Under the pieces are notes generated by a model that saw only the letters and a list, made by a program, of their open reading frames with translations, was not told the DNA's origin and searched no databases. A stretch of DNA of 64,000 nucleotides from Nectonema munidae (taxonomy: Eukaryota > Nematomorpha > Nectonematoida > Nectonematidae): contig JAUIRK010000156.1 in the NCBI GenBank assembly GCA_030549495.1, forward strand, positions 124,001 to 188,000. Direction: 5' to 3'. The position numbers and the translations under genes are program-made. How positions within the stretch are numbered: the stretch's first letter is position 1; each line of letters opens with the position of its first letter. This document shows positions 36,171 to 48,800 of this stretch, piece after piece.

Positions 36171-36965
36171 TTTTAAAGAAAAAGACAAATTGCCTAACAT
36201 AACCTGGAATTAAGTAACATTGCATAGTGCTCGCTGGAATTGTAGACCAATATTTACTCTTTTTGCTTTTGCAGCCTTCAAAAAAAGGTTGCTGTATTTC
36301 TCCTTAAAAAGCTTAATAACAAATTGCTAATCTTGATTGGCAAATATACAAGAGATATTTGTTCCAGTTCTGGTTAAAACCAGATTTAATGGTTCTTATG
36401 CTAGCTCTCAAAAATTTCTGAAGATGGACTTGTTAAAAATGATAATTAATAGCACATTAATAACAAAGAAAATTAGCCTGCTAAAAATATTTTTAAAAAT
36501 AAAAGGGGCCTTCTTAAAAATTTAAGTTTTTTTTTATTTTTAAAAATTTCATAAAAATATCGACTATAATATTGAAATAAAATTTAAGAATGGCTTCTAC
36601 AAAAAATTTAAAAAAAATACTACTCCCTGAAAATTTTAAAAATAGCTTCCATGAAAAATGTTGGAAAAAATAAACTTTCTTAAAATTAAAAAAATTTAAT
36701 AATAAAGAAAGTTTATTAAATCTTTTTTTTCAACAAAAATTTTGACAATAAAGTTGTGTACATTTGAAATTGCAATAAAAAGTATTATTATTATTAAATG
36801 GTATACATGTGTTAGGCAAAGATCGAGTGTTTTCAGAGAGGAATCCTGTGAAGAAAGTTTTTTACATTTAAAATGACCATTTTCAGAGAGAATTCTGGAA
36901 AGAAACATTTGTGTACATTTCGAAGGTTTGATATAAACAAAATAAATAATTAACTAGTAACAAGT
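36171..36965. other. Gene-free stretch before the Piwi 3' end
   Basis: A/T homopolymer-rich sequence; no coding frame supported. Confidence 0.5.
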
Positions 36966-36968
36966 GAA

Positions 36969-36978
36969 TTTATTTATT
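36969..36978 (-). promoter_or_regulatory. Poly(A) signal of the Piwi gene
   Basis: Two overlapping AATAAA hexamers on the minus strand lie about 55 bp after the stop codon at 37034-37032. Confidence 0.6.
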
Positions 36979-37031
36979 TAATATCAAAAGACATTTAGAA
37001 AAGTAACTAGAATAATATATTCTTGAAAAAT

Positions 37032-39865
37032 TTATAAGAAGTAAAGTTTGTCGGATAAATCAGGATGAGGATCAGCGTGAACAGATTGTCCAACAAGAAA
37101 AGCCAATTTGTGAGCATATTGACATGGTGCGGGTACCTGAACTGTTCCCTAAATAAAGAATATGTGAAGAAGAGAATAAATGGAGTGGTGATAAACCTTA
37201 CCGCCCAGTTGTAGTACATAAAAGTGAGCTTATAGGACAGTTGTTGAATATGGTCTGGTTGCAAAGACCCAGTATCGTAAATTACATTAAACGAAGTAGG
37301 AGAGACTGTTCCTTGTCTAACCGACTGGCTCACAAGATAGAAATCATATCTAATAAAATAAATAAAGTATATCAACATAAGAAATGAGGTAAACTTTGCT
37401 GAAATTATTGAAAGGAGGAAAATTATTGTATTTAGTTTAACCCTTTCAGAAATTGTTTTTCAAAATTAATCGTCTCTCTTTTCCAATGAGTTCTAATATA
37501 ACTCCTATAGCTTATTAAAATAAAAGAAGCTCCTAACCCTTCCCCAACACGCGTGCATGAATTTAAAGAGAAATTAGAGTGAGTCCTTATCATACTTGAC
37601 TTTGCAACTAAGACTATATAAAATTTCTTAGAGATCTTATGAGAAATACATTTTTTATTAAGCTCAATAAACAGATCATTTATCTGAGGTGAAAATGATC
37701 TCATAACGGTATATAAGACATAGATAGATACAAGAAAATAGAAATTAAAAAACCTAGAAGGCCGTGTAATCGTGCTATCAATTACGGTTCCAGGCGGTGG
37801 ATTAAATAATTGTCCACGATTGGATGAAAAACATCTTAATCCAATCCTCTTTGTCACTATTACAAAAATAATCTTTGGTCTAAATAAAATTCCAATTAAC
37901 ACATCATATATAATATGAGTAATCCAAAAAGTATGGCAGACTTGTAATCGCCACCTGCCACCGCATTCAGAGCATTTTGAAGTTGAGAGACTTCATATTC
38001 TAAAACAACTGAAATTTGGCCATCACCAACACCATCTCTGTAAACAATAATTGTATCTGGATTTCTGCCATTTGCATTATGATAACTCTTGAGAGAACCT
38101 AAAATGAAGGTAATGATCTGACTTCTAAACTTCTTTTGTGGAAATCGAATTTCACTCAAACCCATTTAATACATAATTTACGTTTTGGCCAACCAGTAGT
38201 TAACTACTGCTCACTTTCTTTACTTCAACATTAAATTTTTTGCTTGATTTAAAGACAACAAAATTCAGATTTGAACTTTTGTAGCTCTTTATATCATATG
38301 CTTGTGGCCCAAACTCTATGCGTTTATGTTCTTATATTTGGATTTTGGAAAACATTAGTTGGCGGGCAAGACAACGACACAAAGGTTTTTTCATATTTCA
38401 ATAGTAAATAATTTAGATTTCGATCTTTTTAAAATTTTAAACGTGTTAAGAATGAACTATGATGATATATACTGAAGAAGCAGTCTATGACAACGTGTTT
38501 CATTTCTTCTACTAGAATGAAATATGTAGTCAAAATATTTTGTGGGTGTGGCTGTAATTAGAAGGATTTTGTTAAAAAGCCTTTCAATACGAGAATTTCA
38601 AGATTGCCATATCATTGTGAAGATGGTGCTCGCTTTATGAAACTTCACTTTGTTCGATCAAATAGTTGAGCTTCTTGGAAATAAACGCAAAGAATTCAAA
38701 GAAAATTGTATTCTCAGAAGACTACTCAATTTTTTGGAAAAAAATTTCTGTGTACTCAACTTGTTCCTACAAGCTAACGATATGAATCCAGCCAAAGACA
38801 CAAATTTGATGAAAACTTTCATGAATAAGCTAAAATTTAAATTATTACTAACACGGTCTAAATTTGCGAAGTTACAAATGCAAGAAGTGAATGAAGAATA
38901 TAACGATAATTTCCAATCGCTTGTGGTTTCTGCGTGACAACTTCAATGTTAGATTTCACTTATTTTTCGTAACTCAATATTTCTTTATTTGCTGATAATG
39001 TTACGGGTGTGTTTCTGAAAGCGGCACCATGTGAATCAGAAAATAAATATAGAATTGTGTGATGTTTTGAGTAATGATAAATTTCTGCAGGATGATAGTA
39101 ATTATTAGATCCGAGCTTAGTTCCGAAATTCCATAAAAAAAACCCATAAATAATAAAAATCATCTAATTTTTAGCAATTAAAAAAAGTACATTTTTAGGT
39201 AATAATAAAATAAGTTTAATTTCCGAAACCATATGAAGTGGGAGTAGGATTTTATACGTATTTGAAGTGGGATATTTTTCTACGACTCTGCTACCTTGCT
39301 AGAATGACTGTACTTTTATGAAAAGATAATGACGATCATCAAGGTTGATACCATTGCATTTCAGAAATATGAGTGTACTATTGAAGCCCATATGCCCTTT
39401 CTATAAAAATTTAGTTTTCCAATTCTTTAATTTATATATAAAAATCTTCAAAGGTAAAAAATGAAGATTGTAGTTATCGTAGGAAAAGATATGTTCAAAT
39501 AAAAAATACCTAAAACACATGCCTTCAGACCATCTAAAAGTTCTTTGTGCGTAACTTGGAAGATAGTTTTAGAGAACCATTTGGTGAAAAGCGGGGTAAT
39601 GGAGGAAACAAAGCCAACAACCGATCGTCCTTTCTTGGAAGAATCATGATAACTATCAATGCCTATCACCATTGAATTAGGAAGCTGAAAGCAAACACCA
39701 ATATTAAAAGTCAAGGATATATAAGACTTCTAAAACAAACAGGTATTTTAACTGCCCAAATTTCACCGCCTAACTTGCAACTCATTTGAACAGCAATCTT
39801 TGTAACTATTGAAGAAAGTTGTTGCTGTTTCATTAAAGTTCTTGTAGTGACAACCTGACTGGGTA
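37032..39865 (-). CDS. piwi: Piwi exons 15-20 (PIWI nuclease domain)
   Basis: Exon 15 has [20 protein letters not shown]. Exon 16 holds D640 and E678, exon 17 D710, and exon 18 [19 protein letters not shown]. Exon 19 has [20 protein letters not shown] and exon 20 [19 protein letters not shown] with H845. The protein ends DKLYFL, as Piwi proteins do. Because D-E-D-H is complete, slicer activity is expected. Intron 16 (39509-38099) carries a hAT fragment. Confidence 0.95.
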
Positions 39866-42800
39866 CTGAAGATAAAAATAAAAAGTAAAATGTACAAGAC
39901 TTAAAGCAAACGAACACGTACCAGGTTTATCAATGCAACAATATTTCTTAATAGCATCATATCTATCCTTACGATTGTTTGGAACAACTAACAAAACAAT
40001 TTGAGGACCAGACGGAGCATTTTCAAGGGAGGAAAGATACGAATTGATCCTGTCATCATTTATAGAAATACTAAAAATAAGAATGCTCATCATTTATACA
40101 AACTAGAAAAAATGTTATAAAAAAGAATATAAAATTCAAAGTTAGAGCATACGACTGCATATATTTAAAGGAACATTCTAATTTCCACAATCTACTTTTT
40201 TGTTTCTTATGATTATGAACCTTTGCAGTAATAATATACCGAGTTTCTAATATTACAGGCAATTGCTTGTATTCAATTTCCTTTCAAAAAATTCAACAAA
40301 ACTTGAAATTATTTCCCATTTAAAAATGAATCCAACAAACGTTCAAGAGCATTTTATGTTGTTTTAAAGAATCATACGCCTGCCAAGATTGGAGCATTTA
40401 TATCGAGATGAGTGTCTTATCATGACAGTTATACATCCTGCAAGTCTATCAGTATTGAATTAATTTTCTTCCGAGGATACGGAATAATGGTAAATATGGA
40501 TAAATCCATCCTGCTCCCATGCGTTAAATTGAATTCCAGGATTAGCATCGATCTGATGAAAAACACCTTAATGACGAAATTTTGTAATGATTAATAATTT
40601 AAATTCAATTGAACATATTCTGACATTTTGTTCCATTTAGGTAGGTAAATTTCAAAGCGTAAGCTTGAGACTGTGGCGGTTTTGAAAATATAATCTTCGG
40701 CGTCATTATGGAAAAAATGGATTTCAGTATATTTAAAATTTATCAGAAAGTCACGCTCTGAAAAACACGAGTCTTTTAAATGTAGTTTAGAAATGCAAGG
40801 AAATCAGTTTACAAAAAAGTTTGACGAAAATATGTTACTCTCAAAGCTTCCTCTAACCGCTACCTGGATAACGAACCTGGTAATCCCCTTTCTAGAAACT
40901 TTCACTTAAGCTTTAAGCGGATGCACAGTCAGGATGTCAAACACTCGATAAACTATCGGCTCATAATTTACTTTGCTAAAACGCGATATTATGCACTTAA
41001 ATAGAAAAAATGAAATACAGCATGCACAACAATTTTAAAAATACACTTTAGGATTGGCAAAGTTTATTGCGAGTGGTTTGCCTATTTTTTGCAACATGTT
41101 AATCAGTGTGGTAGATAAACTTGCATCTTTGTTGGTTGCAATGACAATCCATCGGGTAACGGTCATTGTAGATATCAATGGACGCGACTTAATTTCTCTG
41201 CCCCAATCAGCTTTTTGATCAGTTTGAAACTAGGATAGAAAATAAAAGGAAAGTGGCTGCTTCACTTCGATTTATTAAATATGTGTTACTGACCTCGTAG
41301 CCGTCGCCCAGAAACATGGTTTGATTTGGTAAAACACGCCCCTTGTATTGAATCAAAGATGTTTCAAAATTTATTCCATTTTGATTCAGGCAATTCTTTG
41401 ATTCAGGATTGCTATAAAATAAAATTTATCATTAAACTAAAGTAAAACTCTAAAACAATACCTATAAATCTTTTTCAAAAAACTTTCCATTTTATTTTGC
41501 CGTTGATCAGGCTGTAATCGAGTATATTGAGCAATATCACGCAAAATCTTTTCCTTCATATCTTCGGGCATTCCTACAAAGACGCAAGTATTTAAAAGAT
41601 AAACGTGATAACATTTTTCAACAAACCGGTAAGATAACACAATTCAGGAACAAGAACAATATCTTTAGAGCCTCTGATTAAATCTTTCTTTTTAGGCTTT
41701 GACACTAAGAGTGGCTGTTTATCATCGTTTATATTCATGCTATATTGCTGCGAAGAAATAAGAAAGGATAGATTCGCGCTATTTTTGAAATAATCATTAC
41801 TTGTCGATAGTAATCAAGAAAAGAAATATCAGTTCCGTCAGCCTTTTTAAATTTCGTCTGAGGATTGCTTGAAAAGTCTATATCATCAATTTTGTAAGTT
41901 TTGTTATTGTATCTGAAATATAGAGATATAATTTACACAAAAAAAATAACTTTATATTTATTTTCAACATAAGAATACTAAAATATATTAATTATACTTG
42001 TAATACTATGTAGTGTGCGATATTGTAAGGAAAATAAAATGTAATTTTTACTTAGTCAAGATAACAGACCCAATCAAATTTTTAAGGCAGATTTCTTTGA
42101 AATTCTGGCTTGAATTTTTATACCACATTCTCATATGCGATAAAACAGTGTCATTTCGAAGTATTTTATGAGCGACATCAATATTCAGCATGAGACCAGA
42201 GTCGAATTCGCGTATAGATGTAAAAAAGCCAGGCCACAATTCTAAACTAAAAAGACAATAAAATAGCGAAAAGAAATAATTAAGAAGATTACTTATGCTG
42301 CGCAACAGTTTCCTTCAATTTAGGATTGTAGTAATTTCTACCCAACTGGCACATGCCTTCAATCCGCATTACCCTAAATACAATTAAAATATAGAAACGT
42401 GTCAATGCACGAATCATATGCAAAACTTCACTTTTTGAGTATTAGATTGAAAACTCCAATGCAAATGGGATCATTAGGAGGTAATTCTTTTATGAGTTTA
42501 ATTTTAATGCAAATTTTTTCATCTGGATTACTTTTTTGTGCCGAATAAACTTCAGTTAGCTAGTGATAAGAAGGAACTAAAATTAGCAAAAAGAAAATAA
42601 CTATTCTACTTCGCTGGACAACTTTTTCCGTAGAAAAAGTGCATGCTGAGCGTCAAAGATGTAATCAGGGCCAAGAGATTCCTTGTGGATGTTTAAGAGG
42701 TATCTTCTATCTCTTAGACTTTCGACATTAGGCGAGTATTCAACATGATATTGATAGATGCACCAATTTGGTTTAGAAGTCATTTTGAAGAAATTAGACA

Positions 42801-45800
42801 TCAATAATATTTCGCGTCCAGTTTTTCCTGAAAAACACACTACTGACGAGGATATATGAAAACAACAGCTTAAAAATACCACATTTATTCTCTATTTTAT
42901 CAGGACGGGTAATGACTTCAGACAAACCTTCTTTAATATTCATCTTAGCAAATTGACGATTTAGCGGGTGCATAGTTACTAAAAATGTCAATGATCATTA
43001 AAGTGAAGCTGATACATTTAAAGATAAGATTTACTTTTAAGTTTTATAGCGCCTCTGCCAGGCAAAACGGTTTCAAACTTTTTTTCTGATATCGACAGCT
43101 TCTCAATCTGTTAAATATAAATTGAAATTAGAGATTATTCGGTGAATGTAAAATGCTTAAAAGTTGGAAAGACTTCGGCTACCTAAACTGCTAGTTATCG
43201 AGTCTTTCCTCGTAAGATTCATTAGACCTGGTCGAAATTCTTCATTAGGGGAAATTTCAAGCTGCAAAAGGGTGGGTGGGATAATTACATTGTTATTTTC
43301 AACGTTTAAATTATATTCTTGGTAGGACCAATCATTTGGAAGACGCGTTTAAACGATATTTCTATTATATCAACACGGAAGAAATTTCAATGAGGCTGGC
43401 AAAAATCTTGTCTTGCTGCTGAGAGCGTTAAAATGAGCTCTTGGAGCTTAAGCATGCTCTTCTGACATAGATGAGAGGCACAAGATCTTTTTAGTGTTCG
43501 TGGGGCATAGCCACTACTTATCACATCGGGATCAAAAATTGTTATTCTCTTTTCTACTTTGCTCACACAATCAAACACAAAGCACTAAGCTGACTTGAGA
43601 TAAAATGTGGCACGTCGTGCTCTTCCAAAAACTCACCCCAAAATTACTATACTAGTAGACCAGTGGTTCTTAACCTGGGGGTCGTGACCCCTTTGGGGGT
43701 CGTTTGAAGTTTTTGCAGGGGTCATGAAAAACTTTTGGTATTTCTAATTTTTTTCCACAAATGAGTATACTTTTCTAAATTCTTTAACACAAAAAGAGTG
43801 CATTTTCCGTGATGAAATATTAGCTCATCTTATGAAAGTAAATCAAGCAATTGAAAACTATTTTCCGAAGTTAAATATCCGTTCTAATGACATTTGGATC
43901 GCCAGACCTTTTTCAGTGAGCGAAAGTAGCATTGATGACTCTGAGGCTGCTGCCAAAGTGGAGTTTCTTCAAATAAGGGAAGACAGCCAATTAAAACTCG
44001 ATTTTTGCGAGCAAGCACTTCCATCATTCTGGGCCAAATAAAAAACCGTTTATCCTATTCTTTCCAAACGTGCTATCATTTTTTTGATACAGTCACCTAA
44101 AAACTCATCGTTGCGAGACTGGATTTTGTGCAATGATGTCTTTAAAAACAAGTGCACGTAATAAGCTTGCAATTGATTCAGACGAGATGCTGTCTGTCGA
44201 GCATTACACCATGTTTTGGAAAACTTTTGTATGACAAACAATACCGGCCTTCGAATTAAATTATACTGAATTTGTTATATTATATTAATAATTTTTTTCA
44301 ATTAAACTTTCTTTTAACAAGTGTTTGTATTATAAAATAGTATAACATGTAAATTTTCTTGTTTTTAACTTTAAACGGCTGAATCAAAAAGAATTTTATA
44401 GGGGTCATAAAAAAATTTTCATAATATTTAGGGGTAAACAGATCCTAAAGGTTAAGAACCAATGTAGTAGACAAAAAGAAACTTTCTTATTCTTTTCACT
44501 GATTAATTTTTACATCTTTTTTACAGTATTCGGACAACTGCCATCGATATATTTAATAAATCTAATCATTTTAAAAATTTTGATTTGAGTTTTTATATTT
44601 TTAAATAAATATATCATCGGCAGTTATCAAAGAACCCTTTTTAAAAATTCTACTATATACACATATGGGCACATTTTCAAAATAAAGCAGTAAAATAGAA
44701 GAAACCGTTTCCAGTAGATATGGCAATCAGAATATACACTCTTTCCTTCATAATTTAATTTCCATTCTTTATATCAGAGTTGGGAAAACATTTTAGTGTA
44801 GTGAGCTAAAAATTTCAAGAATCAAGGTTCGCGGGAGGATCACAAATACCAACTCTCGATCCCTTGAAAATCTTGCATGAGTAGAAGCTTTATTATAAAT
44901 AACTGAATGACTTTTTCCAACTATTTGTATACATTCACTCAATTTTTTTACATACGGGTATATATGAGTGGCGCTATAAAAAATGCTCGTGGGCGCAATT
45001 TGGCCCATGTGAGGGGGTTTTCCCACCCCTGCCTGCGTTAGATACCAACATTAAATGTTAAAGGGTATTGATTTATTTGAGTTTATAAGTACATCGAATA
45101 AACGCATCTGATACACGTTATTGACCAAAACAGCTTAGATTTTCATGATTTTTGCAAAAATATGTAAAAAATAATCTTAGCATCTTCATGAAGGAATTAT
45201 TTTTTTGACATCATGAGTAATATGTACAAGCATTTGTTTATTAAACCAAATTAATTTAAACTTATTAGTTATCTTCCCAACCTCCATTTTTACTTTTTAA
45301 TAATGTAAATTATAAAAATCATAGTCAATTTTTTCAGCGATATTTTTACTTAACATTTTCATAATAAAAATTTGGGGGAGGGGATAAGGAGTAAAATTTT
45401 TGTGGGTAAAAAGTGTCATGTTTTTCGAAGTACTTGTAGTCAGAGGCGGACCTTATACTCTCAAATTTTGGAATTCTAACTTCAACAGCGAAATAAGTCA
45501 ACTGAGAGAAATGTATTATTTCTGACAAAAATAGCTACTGCTTAACTACCAGTGTATCTTTTTTATTGACATTTCAGAATAATAGGCCTTCATATTAACT
45601 GTTTTTGATTACACTGTCCAGATTCCAGTTCAATCATGGAAGATCAGTATCCGTGTTTCTATGGTGAAAATTCAGATATAACTGAAATTTTTTGAGATAT
45701 TGTTTCAATCGATGATAAGATTGATCTTCGTTTTTTATAACACAATGAAAGAACGGATGCACGCCACAAAGCTAGACAAAAAGAATTAGAAATGAAAAGT

Positions 45801-48800
45801 GAGGAGGTAGATATCGTTAAAGAAGATATGAAGAAGAAAAATCTCAAGGTTGAGGAAGCTAAGATGAGGGGTAGATGGAGAAATCGCTGCACACTTCTGG
45901 TCAACCTTGGCTAGCCAGGATAAAGACCAGGCCTTTTTACGGGCAATCAAAAGATGATGCTTACAAAAATATAACTTATTTTTTACATTTTAAAATACTT
46001 AACGCCTACGACTGCAAAATTTTATTATATACCGATATACCTCTAGCCTCCAACTCTACCGCGAAACCTAGACAGGCTACATGGGAACAACAAAAAGTTA
46101 ATTATGGGTGTAAATTTTTTTTTATACAACTCAAAAAACATTGAAAAAAGAAAGTCAGAAAGTTTTTAAAGACTTCATAGTAAATGTGGTGGTATATACT
46201 AGAGATGTATCGGATACCGCAAAATAGTGTCTCATTAAATTATCATTAAGTATAGATCATTTAAGTTTCAACATCCATATCCACAATTTTCAAACATTTT
46301 CTTTTTTTCTATATACCGCAAAGTTTTTCCGAAATTTTTCAATTTTTACTTTATCTAAAATTGATATGTATTTCTTTATGATGATGATAACATATACATT
46401 GACACTTCTCTAAATTTTTAAGAAGTATAAAACTGGCGTTTAGTGAGAATAACAAAAAAGTCAATAAAAAAACTTTTATTTAGTCATAAAAAATAAAAAT
46501 ACGATTTTGTAAAAAAACTTAAGAGTAAAGTTCCGATGGAAGACTTAAAGTAAAATACTTAAATTTTGATTATTAATTAGCGTTGCCTCGATCCTGGATT
46601 TTTGTATGAGACACCAGTGTCCCATTCTGCTTTTATCGAACAAAAGGCATTTGTTTCAGAATTGATAAAATACGCGTTTACAATTTTTTAATCAAATTTG
46701 TAGTAATGACTTGATTAAGTTCCAAATAAAGGTTTTGAATATGAATCATTCGGTTTTTTAAAAGGTAAAAAAGTTTAATAAGCGATGTCTCAAACAAATC
46801 AAAGAAATTATAAGATGAAACTTATGTATTTATTGATCTATGATCAAAGGTGTAGTAGCTTTTGATTTGATTCAATAAACCAAACCTCGCCATGTATTTA
46901 TTGTAATTGAATATCATTAAAGGTATCATATTGGACAATATTCAAATCAATAGCAAAGATATATTTTTAAATCGGTTGTTTGTTTGATAGCAAATTGTCT
47001 CATTCTTTTTCAATTTTACGTTGTCTTTCAAGGAACTTGGAAGAAAATTTCTATTAGATAGAAAGAAAAATTACTTTAATCCTTGGAATGTAGCAAATAA
47101 TGTTATGGTCTTGCCAGACCAGTGATATAAATGTAAAAAATCTAGAAAATTACGATGGAAGTTTTATTTATTTACAATTTTTAGATTTTTTTGTTTTTTT
47201 ATATACATTGTTGACAATAATATTCTTTTATTAAAATGAACAAAAATATTTTGTATCCCAGACTAAAAGGGTTAAAAAAATATGAAAAAAATTGAATTCA
47301 TAAAAGAAAAAAGATTTTTTTTTAAATTTAGAAAAAAACTGTCAAGTCTTTCTGGCGATTCCCAGAAGAATCCATCGACCAACTTGTTAAAAATTAGTAA
47401 AATACAACTTCTGATAAATCTTAAAACAGGCTTATTTTCTTAAAAAAACCTGAACATAAAATTCAAATACGATTATGCGTGAAAGGGTTAACGAGAATAA
47501 CCAGACAATGTCATTATACTCGTATTTTTGAAATATAATCAAATAATAAGCTTTTGGCGCTGAGCAAAAATTTTCAAAACCCTCATTGAATGTTAAAACT
47601 TCTGCGTCTTTTGGAAATGACTCATAACAAACATCAATCAATACAAAAAGCATGCGACGATGCCACTACACCATGATTTTCGCGAAACATGGCAGGTGAT
47701 GATGATAAAATACACATACTTGATGCATGATTATGAAGGAAGTGTAAGGAACACAAATGCGCGATGAAATCTATTACTGCTATAGAAATTCAATACTTTC
47801 GAATCATATACAGTTGTTGATGCTCTTATATAATCAAAAGATGCTGAATCATTGATATTCTATCACATTGTGTTATTTACGTCAATCTTACTTGGCAAAA
47901 GAATATTTCCTACCATATGAAAATAAATCGAATTTGATCGCAAAAATAGATACCTATAACCTTGCATACATTTTATGGGTTTATATTTTTCCTAGAATAA
48001 ACTTCTCAATTTGGCTTTTTTCTTTACCCACTAGGAACATATTTGAAATTCACCTTTAAAAAGGCCATCGATTTCGCTCCATCCCCAGTATTTAATGATT
48101 TTAAATTCTTCAATATTAAATCGAACAAGAGCAAACAAAATTTTATCGGAAAATTTATTCTTTCACTATGCATTTGATAAAATTAATAACGACTGTCAAA
48201 ATTATTTTCATACGAAAATCCAAGTTCCACATCACTAAATTTGTCACGTTAACGACCAGAATAATCAGACGATATCTAGTATAAAACAGAAGATTTATAT
48301 TAAAAAGCATTAATAAACGCAGACGATTCACATTTTTGTAAAGTCGACATGTCGACTGTGGCCGATAACCGGTTAAAGCAATATTTTATCAGTTTTAATC
48401 GAGTAACCAAGTTAGAATCTGAAGTGTTAAAAGCAATTTTTAGGGAACCGATGATAAGAAAGGTAAAGGTAGTACGGCGGGGTGTTTTCATCGAGAAGGC
48501 ACAATTGCCCCGCTTGTATCGAACTATAAGAAAGTAGGCTTGATGCGAAATCGAACCCTAAACCTTGAGTTATAGAAACACAGAACCTAACCAACCTTAC
48601 TCACGACCCCAAAATTCAACCCAGTACCTAACCAACCTTAAGTTATCGAAACCCAGTACCTAAACAACCTCACATAAGAAGTTTCCTAGAGAAATCCAAT
48701 TTTGAACAGATTTTTCTTATAAGTTTCTTAATTTTTTCAATGTCTTGTTTAAATTTTTTTAGATCTGAAGATCTTTTTGCACACAAACTTTATGGATGAA

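Noticed and set aside
43387..43578. 63-codon minus-strand frame 130 bp upstream of Piwi exon 2
   Set aside because: It does not resemble any Piwi region, and exon 1 to exon 2 already join in phase 0, so it was not added as an exon.
47269..47496. Two agggttaa motifs as a possible TTAA element
   Set aside because: They are direct and not inverted, and the interior has no similarity to the TTAA MITE family.
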